DNA from: Endozoicomonas acroporae
GTDB lineage: Bacteria > Pseudomonadota > Gammaproteobacteria > Pseudomonadales > Endozoicomonadaceae
Assembly (NCBI RefSeq): GCF_002864045.1
Contig: NZ_PJPV01000061.1
Location: 1-63,579, forward strand
Direction: 5' to 3'
DNA length: 63,579 nucleotides
Part shown: positions 44,918 to 53,638 of the stretch, one piece after another
Layout of the letters: every line of letters starts with the position of its first letter
Position numbering within the stretch: the first letter of the stretch is position 1
The notes under the pieces: model-generated
The model's input: only the letters and a program-made list of their open reading frames with translations
Database searches by the model: none
Told to the model about the DNA's origin: nothing
Position numbers and translations under genes: made by a program

Positions 44918-45334
44918 TTACTCGGCCAGTGACAGCAGCTTTTGCTGCAACTTTCTGGCGCTGACCATCACTTCCATACTGCTCTGATAACTGCGCGTAG
45001 CAGATAACATATCTGCCATTTCCTGAATGACATTAACGTCCGGGTAATACACATAGCCAGACTCATCCGCCAAAGGACTGCCTGGCTCATAACGGCGATT
45101 CTTGTCACTGGGGGGCATTCTGAACACGTCGTCTATGGTAACCCGGGCAGACTGCCCTTCACCCTGAAGCTGGTCATAGACCGTAGAAAAAACCGGTCGC
45201 AATGGGCGGTATGCGGTTTCTGGAGAGCTGCCGGCACTGGACATATTGGCCAGATTGCTGGCGATACTATTCAACCTGACCGTTTGCGCATTAAGCGCTG
45301 AACCGGAAATTGCGTAGAGATTATTCAGTGACAT
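44918..45334 (-). CDS. flgC: FlgC, proximal rod protein
   Basis: The protein of about 138 residues begins MSLNNLYAISGSALNAQTVR with SIASNLANMSSAGSSPETAY and ends EMADMLSATRSYQSSMEVMV, all family features. I chose ATG 45334 because the extra N-terminal residues of the longer frame (to 45370) would lie inside flgB and have no family match. Confidence 0.93.
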   Translation of the reverse strand: MSLNNLYAISGSALNAQTVRLNSIASNLANMSSAGSSPETAYRPLRPVFSTVYDQLQGEGQSARVTIDDVFRMPPSDKNRRYEPGSPLADESGYVYYPDVNVIQEMADMLSATRSYQSSMEVMVSARKLQQKLLSLAE

Positions 45335-45335
45335 A

Positions 45336-45722
45336 TTACATACCTCCCCTGATCGCCAGCTCAAGCCCACTCAGCTTTTTTCTGACAAATGTCAGGCTGG
45401 TTTGAAAATCCAGGGAGTTACGGGCAAAGGATGACTGCTCGACCCCAAGCTCAACGGTATTGCCATCACTGCTTTGCTGGTGAGGAATTCTATACATCAA
45501 CGACTGGGTATCCGCCGTCAGTTTTAAGGCCCGTTGAGCCGCTTCGGCACCTTCTGGCTGATTCAATTGATGATTCAACACCGCAGAAAATTCAATATCC
45601 CGAGCCTTGAACCCCGGCGTATCAACATTGGCAAGATTACCGGCCAGCACCTCCGCCCTTAGTCCTCTGAATGCCAACGCCTGTGGATGAATACCCAACA
45701 CTTTGTCAAAACTGATGGCCAT
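45336..45722 (-). CDS. flgB: FlgB, proximal rod protein
   Basis: The protein of about 128 residues has the family motif RAEVLAGNLANVDTPGFKAR and the C-terminal NSLDFQTSLTFVRKKLSGLE. I chose ATG 45722 (MAISFDKVLGIHPQALAFRG); the frame continues to 45797 but without family similarity. It is first in the flgBCDEFGHIJ operon and is preceded by a sigma-28-type promoter. Confidence 0.93.
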   Translation of the reverse strand: MAISFDKVLGIHPQALAFRGLRAEVLAGNLANVDTPGFKARDIEFSAVLNHQLNQPEGAEAAQRALKLTADTQSLMYRIPHQQSSDGNTVELGVEQSSFARNSLDFQTSLTFVRKKLSGLELAIRGGM

Positions 45723-45803
45723 ATCAAGCCTGCCCTGTAAATTGTTTCCTTGCTGCACCAGTGCAAAATGAAATAATGATACCGAAGCACCAAACATATC
45801 AGG

Positions 45804-45830
45804 TTATCTGTAAAGCGCTGCGATACTTTA
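45804..45830 (-). promoter_or_regulatory. Sigma-28-type promoter for flgBCDEFGHIJ
   Basis: Minus strand TAAAGTAT - 11 nt - ACAGATAA matches the consensus TAAAGTTT - 11 nt - GCCGATAA at 7/8 and 6/8 positions with exact spacing, about 80 bp before the flgB start. Rod and hook genes are usually middle genes under sigma-54 in polar and lateral systems, so sigma-28 control here would be unusual. Confidence 0.5.
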
Positions 45831-45890
45831 TCAATTAAGTCATATGCTAAAAATTCAGACAGGCATATAACGTGACAGAGAGGTATTACA

Positions 45891-46832
45891 ATGAATGAAC
45901 GACACAGAGCCTATGAATCAATTATGGGCGCATTGGTCGCTGACGCGGCCGCCATGGGGTTTCACTGGTTGTACGATCAGGCTCTGATTGCAAAGTACGG
46001 AGGTGAAAGTCCCGAGTTTCATACGCCTGCCCGGGCAGAATACCAGGACAAGGGATACTTTGCCCATGAAGGAAAACAGGCCGGTGAGTTTTCCCATTAC
46101 GGCGCTCAGTTGCTGGCGATGCAGGATGCCATCATAGCCAACAGCCATTATTCAGAGCAGAGTTACATAGAATCTTTCCAAAAATGGTTTGACTTTGGTG
46201 GTCAGTGGCAAGGTTATACGGATCATCCAACCAGGCAAACCCTGCTCAACCTCCATCAAAGAAAGAGCAATGACGAACCTCTTGCTGCCTGCGGTGCTGA
46301 CGATACCCAGAATCCGGCATTATCAAAGCTACCACCTCTGATTGCTGTCCATGGCCAGGACCAGGACTTGATGGAAAAGGTAGAATCAGCAGTGCGTGTC
46401 ACCAATAATAACGACACTGCCGTTAGCTACGCCAAAGCCGTTGCCCTGATGATAAAAAGTGCTCATGAGGGCCTTTCACCTGAGCAGTGTGTGAAAAAGG
46501 CAAAAGAAGTAAGCGAAGACATTACCAAGGCAATCAAAATCGCTGAATCAATGCTCAAGCGCAGCCCAAAAGAGGTTGCACAGGAAGTGGGAATGCACTG
46601 CGGTCTTGACGCCTCATTTATAGTGATTACCCATCTTCTGCTGCAGGCCGAGAACTATGAAAAAACAGTGAGAGAAAATATTTACTGCGGCGGTGACAGT
46701 TGTGGCAGGGCTATTCCATTAGGTGCAATTTTGTCTGCATGCTTCTTCGGTTCTGATAAAGCAATGCCAACCTCCTGGATTGCACGGACCTCATTACCCG
46801 GTTCTGTGTTGTTCCCTGAATGTCAAGCTTGA
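45891..46832 (+). CDS. ADP-ribosylglycohydrolase family protein, J1-crystallin/SelJ type
   Basis: The 313-residue protein begins GALVADAAAMGFHWLYD, the opening of the ADP-ribosylglycohydrolase fold as found in jellyfish J1-crystallin. The late motif is CGGDSCGRAIPLGAIL at about 266. Classical hydrolases have GGDTD here and bind two Mg ions; the Cys variant is that of J1-crystallin/selenoprotein J relatives. Activity on ADP-ribose is therefore uncertain. It is divergent from flgB and does not belong to the flagellar operons. The ATG at 45891 is preceded by AGAGAGG. Confidence 0.8.
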   Translation: MNERHRAYESIMGALVADAAAMGFHWLYDQALIAKYGGESPEFHTPARAEYQDKGYFAHEGKQAGEFSHYGAQLLAMQDAIIANSHYSEQSYIESFQKWFDFGGQWQGYTDHPTRQTLLNLHQRKSNDEPLAACGADDTQNPALSKLPPLIAVHGQDQDLMEKVESAVRVTNNNDTAVSYAKAVALMIKSAHEGLSPEQCVKKAKEVSEDITKAIKIAESMLKRSPKEVAQEVGMHCGLDASFIVITHLLLQAENYEKTVRENIYCGGDSCGRAIPLGAILSACFFGSDKAMPTSWIARTSLPGSVLFPECQA

Positions 46833-46928
46833 TAAGACCAATACTCAGAGTTATCCCATTATTTATCCCAAACAACTGAACTCGATTTTTTAGAAGATTA
46901 AATTCAAGAATTTACGATAAATAACAGA

Positions 46929-46971
46929 AACCGTTACGGGCAAATGTGGCAGTGGCAGGGTGGGGAGGTTT
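46929..46971. repeat. Dispersed hairpin repeat, copy 2 (partial)
   Basis: ACCGTTACGGGCAAATGTGG followed by CAGTGGCAGGGTGGGGAGG matches 11075-11117 with a deletion of CACGG and few substitutions. It is followed at 47038 by AGGAGGCTGACCA, resembling one end of the foldback element at 38945. The 266-bp gap holding it has no gene. Confidence 0.55.
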
Positions 46972-47098
46972 TATCCCCTTCTCTGATACCCTGCATTTTC
47001 CCGGATTTTCAACCAGCTATAGGGCGTACCATCATCCCAGGAGGCTGACCAAGCTGTATAACCCTGAAATCCTCTCTGCATGGGAACAAGCCTGGTTA

Positions 47099-48052
47099 TC
47101 AGTGCAAACAACACTTCTTGAATTTTTTGCCGCTGCCACAGGGGCAGGGATCATTTCTGCCGACACCAGCGAATGATGAAGTAAACGTCGATGCTCGCTG
47201 AGACTGTTCACCCTGCTTTGGTGCCGTCTGATTGATCACCATATTCTCCAAGTTGGTTAACAGCTCGTTGCCCTCTCCGGAATAGCAGCTCAACTGCCTT
47301 AATGCCGCCACAGCATCCTCCAGATAGCAGTAGAACTCACCCTCCTGCTTCATCACCGACTGATTAATCACTTCCGGCGCAACACCGCAGCGTAATTTCA
47401 GTTCGTCCAGGGTGATGTAATAGGTATCCGCCCACTCTTTTTCGTAGAGGTCTTTCAGGGCCACCATAAAAGACTCGGGCTGGGTGTTGTAGCAGGCCTG
47501 AACCCAGGCATTCCACACCTGATTTTTTTCCTGCTCAAGACCGTACTCATACAGCTGATGCAGATAGGTCGTCAACACCTGAAGCTCCAGGTCTCCCTGT
47601 TGATAACGGACCACCAGGGCTCCCAGTGCGGCATCCCGGACGTATTCATCAATGCTGGTGTTTTCAATAATGGACTGCAGTGGGCGAATATCGCCGGGAC
47701 ATACGGTGGCAAAAATCTGGCTCAGGCGATCACAAACCACTTCGTCAAAGTCATCACCAATCGCCACATTCTGTTCAGAACTCATGGAACTGAACAGATC
47801 AACGACAATGGGCCACGCCGCTGGCTCACGAAACTGCGTTAACAGATAAAGGGCATGAAGTGCCAGACGGCTTTTTGCCGATGAGCTGCTGCGCTGGCCA
47901 CGTATTTTCACTGCTTCCAGCGCCTGCAGGAGCATGGGAGTGATTTCCTGCCGATGCTCTGTGGCTTCTCTTAAGGCTGAAAGAGGCAACTCACTGGAAA
48001 CCCGGGAGAGGCTTTGTTTCAGTCTGGAGAGATCCTCGGTAGAAAGGGGCAT
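47099..48052 (-). CDS. DUF1186 protein with C-terminal SEC-C zinc motif
   Basis: The 317-residue cytosolic protein has a helical HEAT-like body with DUF1186 features (DIRPLQSIIENTSIDEYVRD-AALGAL, TYYITLDELKLRCGVAPEVI). It ends in a SEC-C zinc-binding motif (RNDPCPCGSGKKFKKCC). The same zinc motif ends SecA, where it contacts SecB and ribosomes, but its role here is unknown. It lies at the boundary of flagellar set 2 and shows no specific link to it. Confidence 0.82.
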   Translation of the reverse strand: MPLSTEDLSRLKQSLSRVSSELPLSALREATEHRQEITPMLLQALEAVKIRGQRSSSSAKSRLALHALYLLTQFREPAAWPIVVDLFSSMSSEQNVAIGDDFDEVVCDRLSQIFATVCPGDIRPLQSIIENTSIDEYVRDAALGALVVRYQQGDLELQVLTTYLHQLYEYGLEQEKNQVWNAWVQACYNTQPESFMVALKDLYEKEWADTYYITLDELKLRCGVAPEVINQSVMKQEGEFYCYLEDAVAALRQLSCYSGEGNELLTNLENMVINQTAPKQGEQSQRASTFTSSFAGVGRNDPCPCGSGKKFKKCCLH

Positions 48053-48215
48053 AACCAGTTAATCCAACGTATTCAATAAATTGGCCGCTAGGATAGACCT
48101 TCACGGCGTTAAGATACAGCCCTTGAAGGGTTTGCCCGATTATTCCTGATGGCGGCTTCCCATAAGCCTTTTTTTGATGGACCCTCCGGATTTTTTTAAT
48201 GCTCCCAACATCATC

Positions 48216-50351
48216 TCACCCCAGCTGTCCGATAATTTCCACCTGAAGGTCATCAGGAATCTCCTGAAACGACAATATTGTTAATGACCGGTATTGCGCG
48301 ATGCGGCTGTATCGGGAAAGCAAAGGCCAGAGCTGGGGTGAGACCAGCAGTACGGGCTCCACCTGTTGGTTATGGGCCTGACTGACCAACTCTGGAATAT
48401 TATTCTGCAATTGCATCGACAGGCCGGGCTCGATAACGAAAGACTCTTCTGAAAACTGCGAATCTCGTCTGGCCTGCTCTCTGGCCAGCAACAACATTTT
48501 TTCCAGTTCGTGCGACAGGGTAAATACCGAAAGCTGTTCCGGCAGTGACTGATGATTGATCAGTGGGTCGATAATCTGTCGTCGTAAGGTGATACGAACC
48601 AGACTCAGCAGGGTCAGAATATCCTGCTGTGGCCCTGAAGCAGCCAGTAATGTAGCGGCAATGCGTGGGCTGTCAGCAATCGAAATATTATCAGCCAGCA
48701 GTCGCTTGAGAACCTGCATCAATAGGCCCGGAGGCAGTTTATCCGGAACCAGTTCGTCGCATAGCTTCGGTGAGATTTGTCGGAGATGGGTCAGCCACCC
48801 CTGAGTCTCTTCGAACCCGAAGAGATCGTCGATATGATTTTCGATCATCCTGCCGACATGGGTGGTAATCACGGTGGCACAATCAACCACGGTATAGCCG
48901 GCCTGTAATGATGCCTCCCGTTCAGTCACTGGAATCCAGTAAGACGTCAACCCATAACAGGGGTCTTTGACCGGAGGTGCAAAAGACAGAGGCCGGGCAT
49001 TTTCCAGGGCAATGGCCAGTAGTTGATCCAGGTGCAGTTTAAAATGGTCAACGGTAACGTTATGCAGCTGAATAGAATAACTGTCCGGGTCCAGATTCAG
49101 GTTATCACGTATATGAATCATGGGTATGAGAAAGCCGTATTTTTCCGACAACTCCCTTCTCAGGTGCCTGATCTGACTGGCCAGCTCACCATTGGTTACG
49201 TGACTGGTCACATGATTCCCGGGGTTTTGACTGAGCAGTGATATGACACGATAGCCAATATTCAGGCCAATGGGGTCAACGACCGATATATCTTGCCATG
49301 TCAGTCGCTCCTTTGATGCCACGCTGCTTTCATCACCTTTGCCAGCCAGTATACTCTTCTGTTCAGTAATTCTTTCCAGTGATATACGTCGATAGACAAA
49401 CGACAACATCAATAAGCCCGGTATAACAAAGGCCACATGGGGCATACCCGGTACCAGACCAATCACAACCAGTACCGCAGCGGCGACCATCAACGCCCTG
49501 GGTTGTCCGATAATTTCCTGTCGAACCTGCTGGTTCATGTCCACAGCCCCGGATATACGGGTCACCATAATGGCGGCCGCGGTGGATAACAGCAGGGAAG
49601 GGATCTGGGCCACCAACCCGTCACCAATAGTCATCAGGCCATAAAGCTGTACGGCTTCGGTACCACTCATGTCATATTGCCAGACGCCAATGCTCACACC
49701 GCCCAGAATATTGATGAGCAAAATCATCAACCCGGCAATGGCATCACCACGGACAAATTTGCTGGCACCGTCCATAGCCCCATAAAAATCCGCTTCACGG
49801 GTAATATCTTCCCGTTTTATCCTGGCCTCATTGTGGTCAATCACGCCGGAGTTCAGATCAGCATCAATGGCCATTTGCTTGCCTGGCATCGAATCAAGCA
49901 CAAAACGGGCAGTCACTTCCGATATACGACTACCACCTTTGGTAATAACCACAAAGTTGACGATCACCAGAATCAGAAAAACCAGTAAACCAACAAAATA
50001 ATTACCGGCAATCACCACGCTGCCAAATGCCTCAATCACCTTGCCTGCCGCATAGGGTCCGTTATGACCATTGATCAGCACCACCCTTGTTGAGGCAATA
50101 TTCAGGGCCAGCCGCAGCAAAGTGGCGACCAGCAACAGTGTCGGGAACAGGGAAAAATCCAGGGGGCGGTTAATGTAAATGGTAAGAATCAGCAGAATCA
50201 ACGACAGGGTAATATTAAAACTGAACAGGAAGTCCAGTAGAAATGGCGGAATAGGCAACATTAGCATGGCCAGAACCACCAGCAATAACAGCGGTGTCGC
50301 CAATAAGGAAGCCTTTGAAGAGGTCGGCAGGAGCAAGCCGGTACTGCTCAT
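48216..50351 (-). CDS. FlhA-like export gate protein (set 2)
   Basis: The 711-residue paralogue of the FlhA at 21598 has eight predicted N-terminal membrane helices and the intact conserved loop LDSMPGKQMAIDADLNSGVI with READFYGAMDGASKFVRGD. The C-terminal cytoplasmic domain is complete but clearly diverged. Its start overlaps the flhB2 end. It is the last gene of fliMNPQR-flhBA of set 2, in canonical order. As the loop and membrane part are conserved, proton-driven export is plausible. Confidence 0.93.
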   Translation of the reverse strand: MSSTGLLLPTSSKASLLATPLLLLVVLAMLMLPIPPFLLDFLFSFNITLSLILLILTIYINRPLDFSLFPTLLLVATLLRLALNIASTRVVLINGHNGPYAAGKVIEAFGSVVIAGNYFVGLLVFLILVIVNFVVITKGGSRISEVTARFVLDSMPGKQMAIDADLNSGVIDHNEARIKREDITREADFYGAMDGASKFVRGDAIAGLMILLINILGGVSIGVWQYDMSGTEAVQLYGLMTIGDGLVAQIPSLLLSTAAAIMVTRISGAVDMNQQVRQEIIGQPRALMVAAAVLVVIGLVPGMPHVAFVIPGLLMLSFVYRRISLERITEQKSILAGKGDESSVASKERLTWQDISVVDPIGLNIGYRVISLLSQNPGNHVTSHVTNGELASQIRHLRRELSEKYGFLIPMIHIRDNLNLDPDSYSIQLHNVTVDHFKLHLDQLLAIALENARPLSFAPPVKDPCYGLTSYWIPVTEREASLQAGYTVVDCATVITTHVGRMIENHIDDLFGFEETQGWLTHLRQISPKLCDELVPDKLPPGLLMQVLKRLLADNISIADSPRIAATLLAASGPQQDILTLLSLVRITLRRQIIDPLINHQSLPEQLSVFTLSHELEKMLLLAREQARRDSQFSEESFVIEPGLSMQLQNNIPELVSQAHNQQVEPVLLVSPQLWPLLSRYSRIAQYRSLTILSFQEIPDDLQVEIIGQLG

Positions 50352-51517
50352 TACGGATTTCCTGTGCCTGATGAATGCTGGTATTTTTCAGGTATCTGTA
50401 TATTCGGTGAGCTGGGACAGAAGGTACTTTGGTGAGTGCGATAACGATCAAGTTGATAAAGGTAGACCATGATTTTTGCCACCGCCTGATACAAATCCGG
50501 GGCAATTTCCTGATCAATGTCAGTATGATAATACAGGGCCCGGGTCAGCATGGGCTGAATCAGTACCGGCTTGCCCGCCGAGCGCCCGATACTGATAATC
50601 AGTTCTGCCATATGGTCTACCCCGCGGGCCACCAGCACCGGAGCCCGATCACTGTCCGGCTGGTATTTCAATACCACCGCAAAATGGCCCGGATTGGTCA
50701 GCACAAGATCTGCACCGGGGATAGCATCCAGCATTTTTTTGCGAGTCACTGCCGCCAGTTTTTGCCGTGTCTGTCGAATCCTCTGCCGGGTTTGTGGTGA
50801 GCCATCTTCGTTCTTCAGATTGTCTTTGACTTGTTGTCGTGTAAGAAGCTGTTGTTTCCGAAGCCGGTGTTTTTGCCACACAACATCACCAGCGGCAATG
50901 ACCATAAGTACACAGGATAATACCAGTCCGGTGGACAATAACAGCGTTAATGCCCGGGTTGCGGCCATCGGCACAGGGTAGTTACGCAGTGCCATGACTT
51001 CTGGCAGTCGGTAGCGGATAATCAAAAAAAGCGCCACGGCCAATAACAGAGTTTTTAATGATGCCCGTACCACCTCAGCCAGCCCCTGAACAGAACAGAT
51101 CCGCTTTAACCCCGCCACCGGATTTATCCGCCGGGCTTTTGCTGCCACGATGGTCACACTGAAGATAAAGGGGCCGGAAATCAGGGCACCAGCGGTGACA
51201 CTGAAAACAATCACCAGGGACATGGTGATCATGACTGCCGGAAATACGGAAAATGCCGTCTGCAGTCTGTCCATAATCGATGCATGGGAAGCATCATTCA
51301 GTGGTGCGTCAACCTGTGCCAGCATGGCCATAACGGTGTCGATCTGATCAAAATAACGGGAATGGCCAAGCAGTAAAAAAATGGCCAGGCTCTGCATGGC
51401 AATCATCAGATCTCTTGACCGGGAGACCTGCCCCTCTTGCAGGGCTTTCTTTTTCTGCCGCTCACTGGGTTGCTCCGTGGGCTCACTGCCCTGTTCTTGC
51501 TGTTCGGAATTCATCAC
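50351..51517 (-). CDS. FlhB-like export protein with altered cleavage motif NPGH (set 2)
   Basis: The 388-residue paralogue keeps the start signature (EPTEQPSERQKKKALQEGQ), four membrane helices and a full cytoplasmic domain. At about residue 273 the autocleavage site reads NPGH (GADLVLTNPGHFAVVLKYQ) where FlhB1 and the family have NPTH. Asn and Pro, between which the chain breaks, are kept, but the next residue is changed, so cleavage kinetics or substrate switching may differ. It overlaps flhA2 by one base; fliR2 starts next to it. No FliK partner exists in set 2. Confidence 0.93.
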   Translation of the reverse strand: MMNSEQQEQGSEPTEQPSERQKKKALQEGQVSRSRDLMIAMQSLAIFLLLGHSRYFDQIDTVMAMLAQVDAPLNDASHASIMDRLQTAFSVFPAVMITMSLVIVFSVTAGALISGPFIFSVTIVAAKARRINPVAGLKRICSVQGLAEVVRASLKTLLLAVALFLIIRYRLPEVMALRNYPVPMAATRALTLLLSTGLVLSCVLMVIAAGDVVWQKHRLRKQQLLTRQQVKDNLKNEDGSPQTRQRIRQTRQKLAAVTRKKMLDAIPGADLVLTNPGHFAVVLKYQPDSDRAPVLVARGVDHMAELIISIGRSAGKPVLIQPMLTRALYYHTDIDQEIAPDLYQAVAKIMVYLYQLDRYRTHQSTFCPSSPNIQIPEKYQHSSGTGNP

Positions 51518-52288
51518 TTAACCGGACAAGAGAAACCCAAGAGTCTTCAATGCATAGTGGATGTGCTGTTCGACCGCATAAGGCACCTGCAGTATATTGA
51601 GGCTCAACAGTACTATTCCGACCAGAACAATCATGGGGAAACCGAGGGTTAACAGATTCATCTGTGGTGCTGATCGTGTCATGAAACCAAAGGTGAGATT
51701 GACAATCAGCAGACAGACAATGGCGGGAAGAGCAATAAGCAACCCGGCTCCGAACATCCAGCCAGTCATGGTGATCAGGGCTGGTACTCTGTCGCTAATC
51801 ATCAGAAAATGCCCGATGGGTAATGCATGAAAGCTGTTAATAACCACCATAAAGAACAGCAGGTGGCCATTGATCAGAACAAAAAGAAGCTGAGCCATAA
51901 CCTGATAGATACGGGCAATCACGGTAACACTGATACCATTGGCAGGGTCGTTCAGTTCTGCAAATCCCAACGCCATCTGTAGGCCGGTTAAATGCCCTGC
52001 GAGGGTAAACACGCTGAAATAGATCAGTAATACCGCGCCAAATAACAGTCCGGTAATAAACTCAGAACAGGCCGCAAGGACAAGGCTCAGTGACAGATCG
52101 GTAGTCATTGCAGATGACAGTTGCAACATGACGGCCACAGACAGTGCTAAAGCCAGCAGTAAGCGTGCTGAGAGAGGTAACCACTCCCGGGTCAGCGGAC
52201 AGGTCATGACAAATCCGGAAATACGACAGAACACCAGCAAATAAAGCACAATCTGATGTGACAGTTCAGAGAGTGCCATACTGTTCAC
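51518..52288 (-). CDS. FliR-like export gate protein (set 2)
   Basis: The 256-residue polytopic protein has the family segments MTCPLTREWLPLSARLLLAL, GLLFGAVLLIYFSVFTLAGH and MALGFAELNDPANGISVTVI. It overlaps fliQ2 by four bases. It is diverged from the FliR at 19633 but has full length and similar hydropathy. Confidence 0.9.
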   Translation of the reverse strand: MNSMALSELSHQIVLYLLVFCRISGFVMTCPLTREWLPLSARLLLALALSVAVMLQLSSAMTTDLSLSLVLAACSEFITGLLFGAVLLIYFSVFTLAGHLTGLQMALGFAELNDPANGISVTVIARIYQVMAQLLFVLINGHLLFFMVVINSFHALPIGHFLMISDRVPALITMTGWMFGAGLLIALPAIVCLLIVNLTFGFMTRSAPQMNLLTLGFPMIVLVGIVLLSLNILQVPYAVEQHIHYALKTLGFLLSG

Positions 52289-52551
52289 TGGCTATTCACA
52301 ATGGCAACAAAAAAGTCATTAAAGATGGCACTTAATTCCTGAACCAGCCAATGCATTGACAGTGACAGCGTTAACAATGTGATAAGTAACCGGGGCAGAA
52401 AGCTCAGGGTTTGTTCGGTTACCTGGGTTGCCGCCTGGATGATGCTGATCAGCAGGCCCACCAGAAGACCGGGAGCAATCAGCACCAGAGCCATCCAGGA
52501 AACACTCCGCAAGGCATTGGCAAACATGTAGACCGCATCGTCAGGCGACAT
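52285..52551 (-). CDS. FliQ-like export gate protein (set 2)
   Basis: The 88-residue protein has two membrane helices and the conserved GLLISIIQAATQVTEQTLSF segment. Start at 52551. It is separated from fliP2 by 250 bp occupied by a foldback element with a CACGGAG hairpin core, so the operon fliMNP|QR-flhBA is interrupted here by a repeat rather than by a gene. Confidence 0.92.
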   Translation of the reverse strand: MSPDDAVYMFANALRSVSWMALVLIAPGLLVGLLISIIQAATQVTEQTLSFLPRLLITLLTLSLSMHWLVQELSAIFNDFFVAIVNSQ

Positions 52552-52587
52552 TTATATATCCCGCGTCGTAAAAAACATTTTGTAAGG

Positions 52588-52737
52588 AACTGCCCTGAAA
52601 TAACTTCCTCTTTTTGCCACGGAGGCACGGAGCCACGGAGAAAAGATTTTTTTTCTATTTTTTCTCCGTGTCTCCGTGTCTCCGTGGCAAGGTTTTTCTT
52701 TACTGGGTAACATCGAAGAAATTAATTCAGGGCAGTT
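52588..52737. mobile_element. 150-bp foldback element with nested CACGGAG hairpin
   Basis: The outer inverted repeats begin AACTGCCCTGAA (52588-52599) and end with TTCAGGGCAGTT (52726-52737), continuing imperfectly for about 22 bp. Nested inside is the hairpin 52616-52688, a 29-bp stem with two mismatches. It lies in the fliP2-fliQ2 gap. Folding could halt or attenuate transcription between the two genes. Confidence 0.7.
52616..52688. repeat. CACGGAG hairpin repeat (second intact copy)
   Basis: GCCACGGAGGCACGGAG...CTCCGTGTCTCCGTGGC forms a 29-bp stem. It belongs to the same family as 5226-5290 and to the sequence flanking the group II intron remnant. Confidence 0.8.
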
Positions 52738-52801
52738 GCTAATGCTAATGTGGCTAAATGGGTGCCGAGAGGCTGTTCGAGAATAGCCGTCTATTCGCTT
52801 C

Positions 52802-53638
52802 TCAGGTAGAAAAGCTCCTGATGGTGCCTGCCATAATAAGACCCCAGCCATCCACCAGAACGAACAGCAACAGTTTAAAGGGCAGAGAGATCAACATCGG
52901 CGAGAGCATAATCATGCCCAGTGCCATAAGAATACTGGCAACCAGCAGGTCAATAACCAGAAATGGCAGCAGGATCATCAGCCCCATTTGCAGGCTGGTT
53001 TTAATTTCACTACTTAAAAAAGCCGGCATCAGTAAGGAAAACGGAATATTCTCGGGCACCACATCCGGTTTACCGCCACCGTCGTCGACAGGAGAAATTT
53101 CACCGGATAACACCAAAAATTGTTCCATATCCACCTTTCGGGTTTGCTTCAGCATAAACTGGTGCAGTGGTAGTCCTGCGACTTCTATCGCCTCTCTGAA
53201 TGGCATTCGCTCTTCCAGGTAAGGTTCGACCGCCTGTTCCCGGATCTCGTTAAATACCGGTTTCATAATGAATACTGTCAGGATCAGTGCCGAAGCAATC
53301 AGCACCCGGGTGGGTGGTGTTTGCTGCAACCCAAGTGCCTGGCGAAGTATGGCCAGTACGATCAATACCCGGGTAAAGCTGGTGGTTACCATCAGCAGAC
53401 CGGGGAGAAAAGCCAACACCGTCAATATTAAAAAAATCTGCAGGTTAACCGTGTAATCCTGCTGGTTATCACCGGAGGTGACGGATAACAACGGCAACTG
53501 AAGGGATGCCTCAGATAATGTGGGTAAAATCAGCAGCAAGGCCGTAACGGGTATCCGCAAACCACGGGCATAGACGACAATACGCGAAACACCTGACAAG
53601 ACATCAATATCAGAGGATTTCCAGAATGCGCAGGCCAT
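52802..53638 (-). CDS. FliP-like export gate protein (set 2)
   Basis: The protein of about 278 residues has a hydrophobic leader (VTALLLILPTLSEAS). [40 protein letters not shown] and LMALGMIMLSPMLISLPFKL follow, all nearly as conserved as in FliP1. A short Asp/Gly-rich insertion (SPVDDGGGKPDVVPE) is unique to this copy. Start uncertain: ATG 53638 overlaps fliN2 by 29 bp, and the frame is open to 53686. Confidence 0.92.
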   Translation of the reverse strand: MACAFWKSSDIDVLSGVSRIVVYARGLRIPVTALLLILPTLSEASLQLPLLSVTSGDNQQDYTVNLQIFLILTVLAFLPGLLMVTTSFTRVLIVLAILRQALGLQQTPPTRVLIASALILTVFIMKPVFNEIREQAVEPYLEERMPFREAIEVAGLPLHQFMLKQTRKVDMEQFLVLSGEISPVDDGGGKPDVVPENIPFSLLMPAFLSSEIKTSLQMGLMILLPFLVIDLLVASILMALGMIMLSPMLISLPFKLLLFVLVDGWGLIMAGTIRSFST

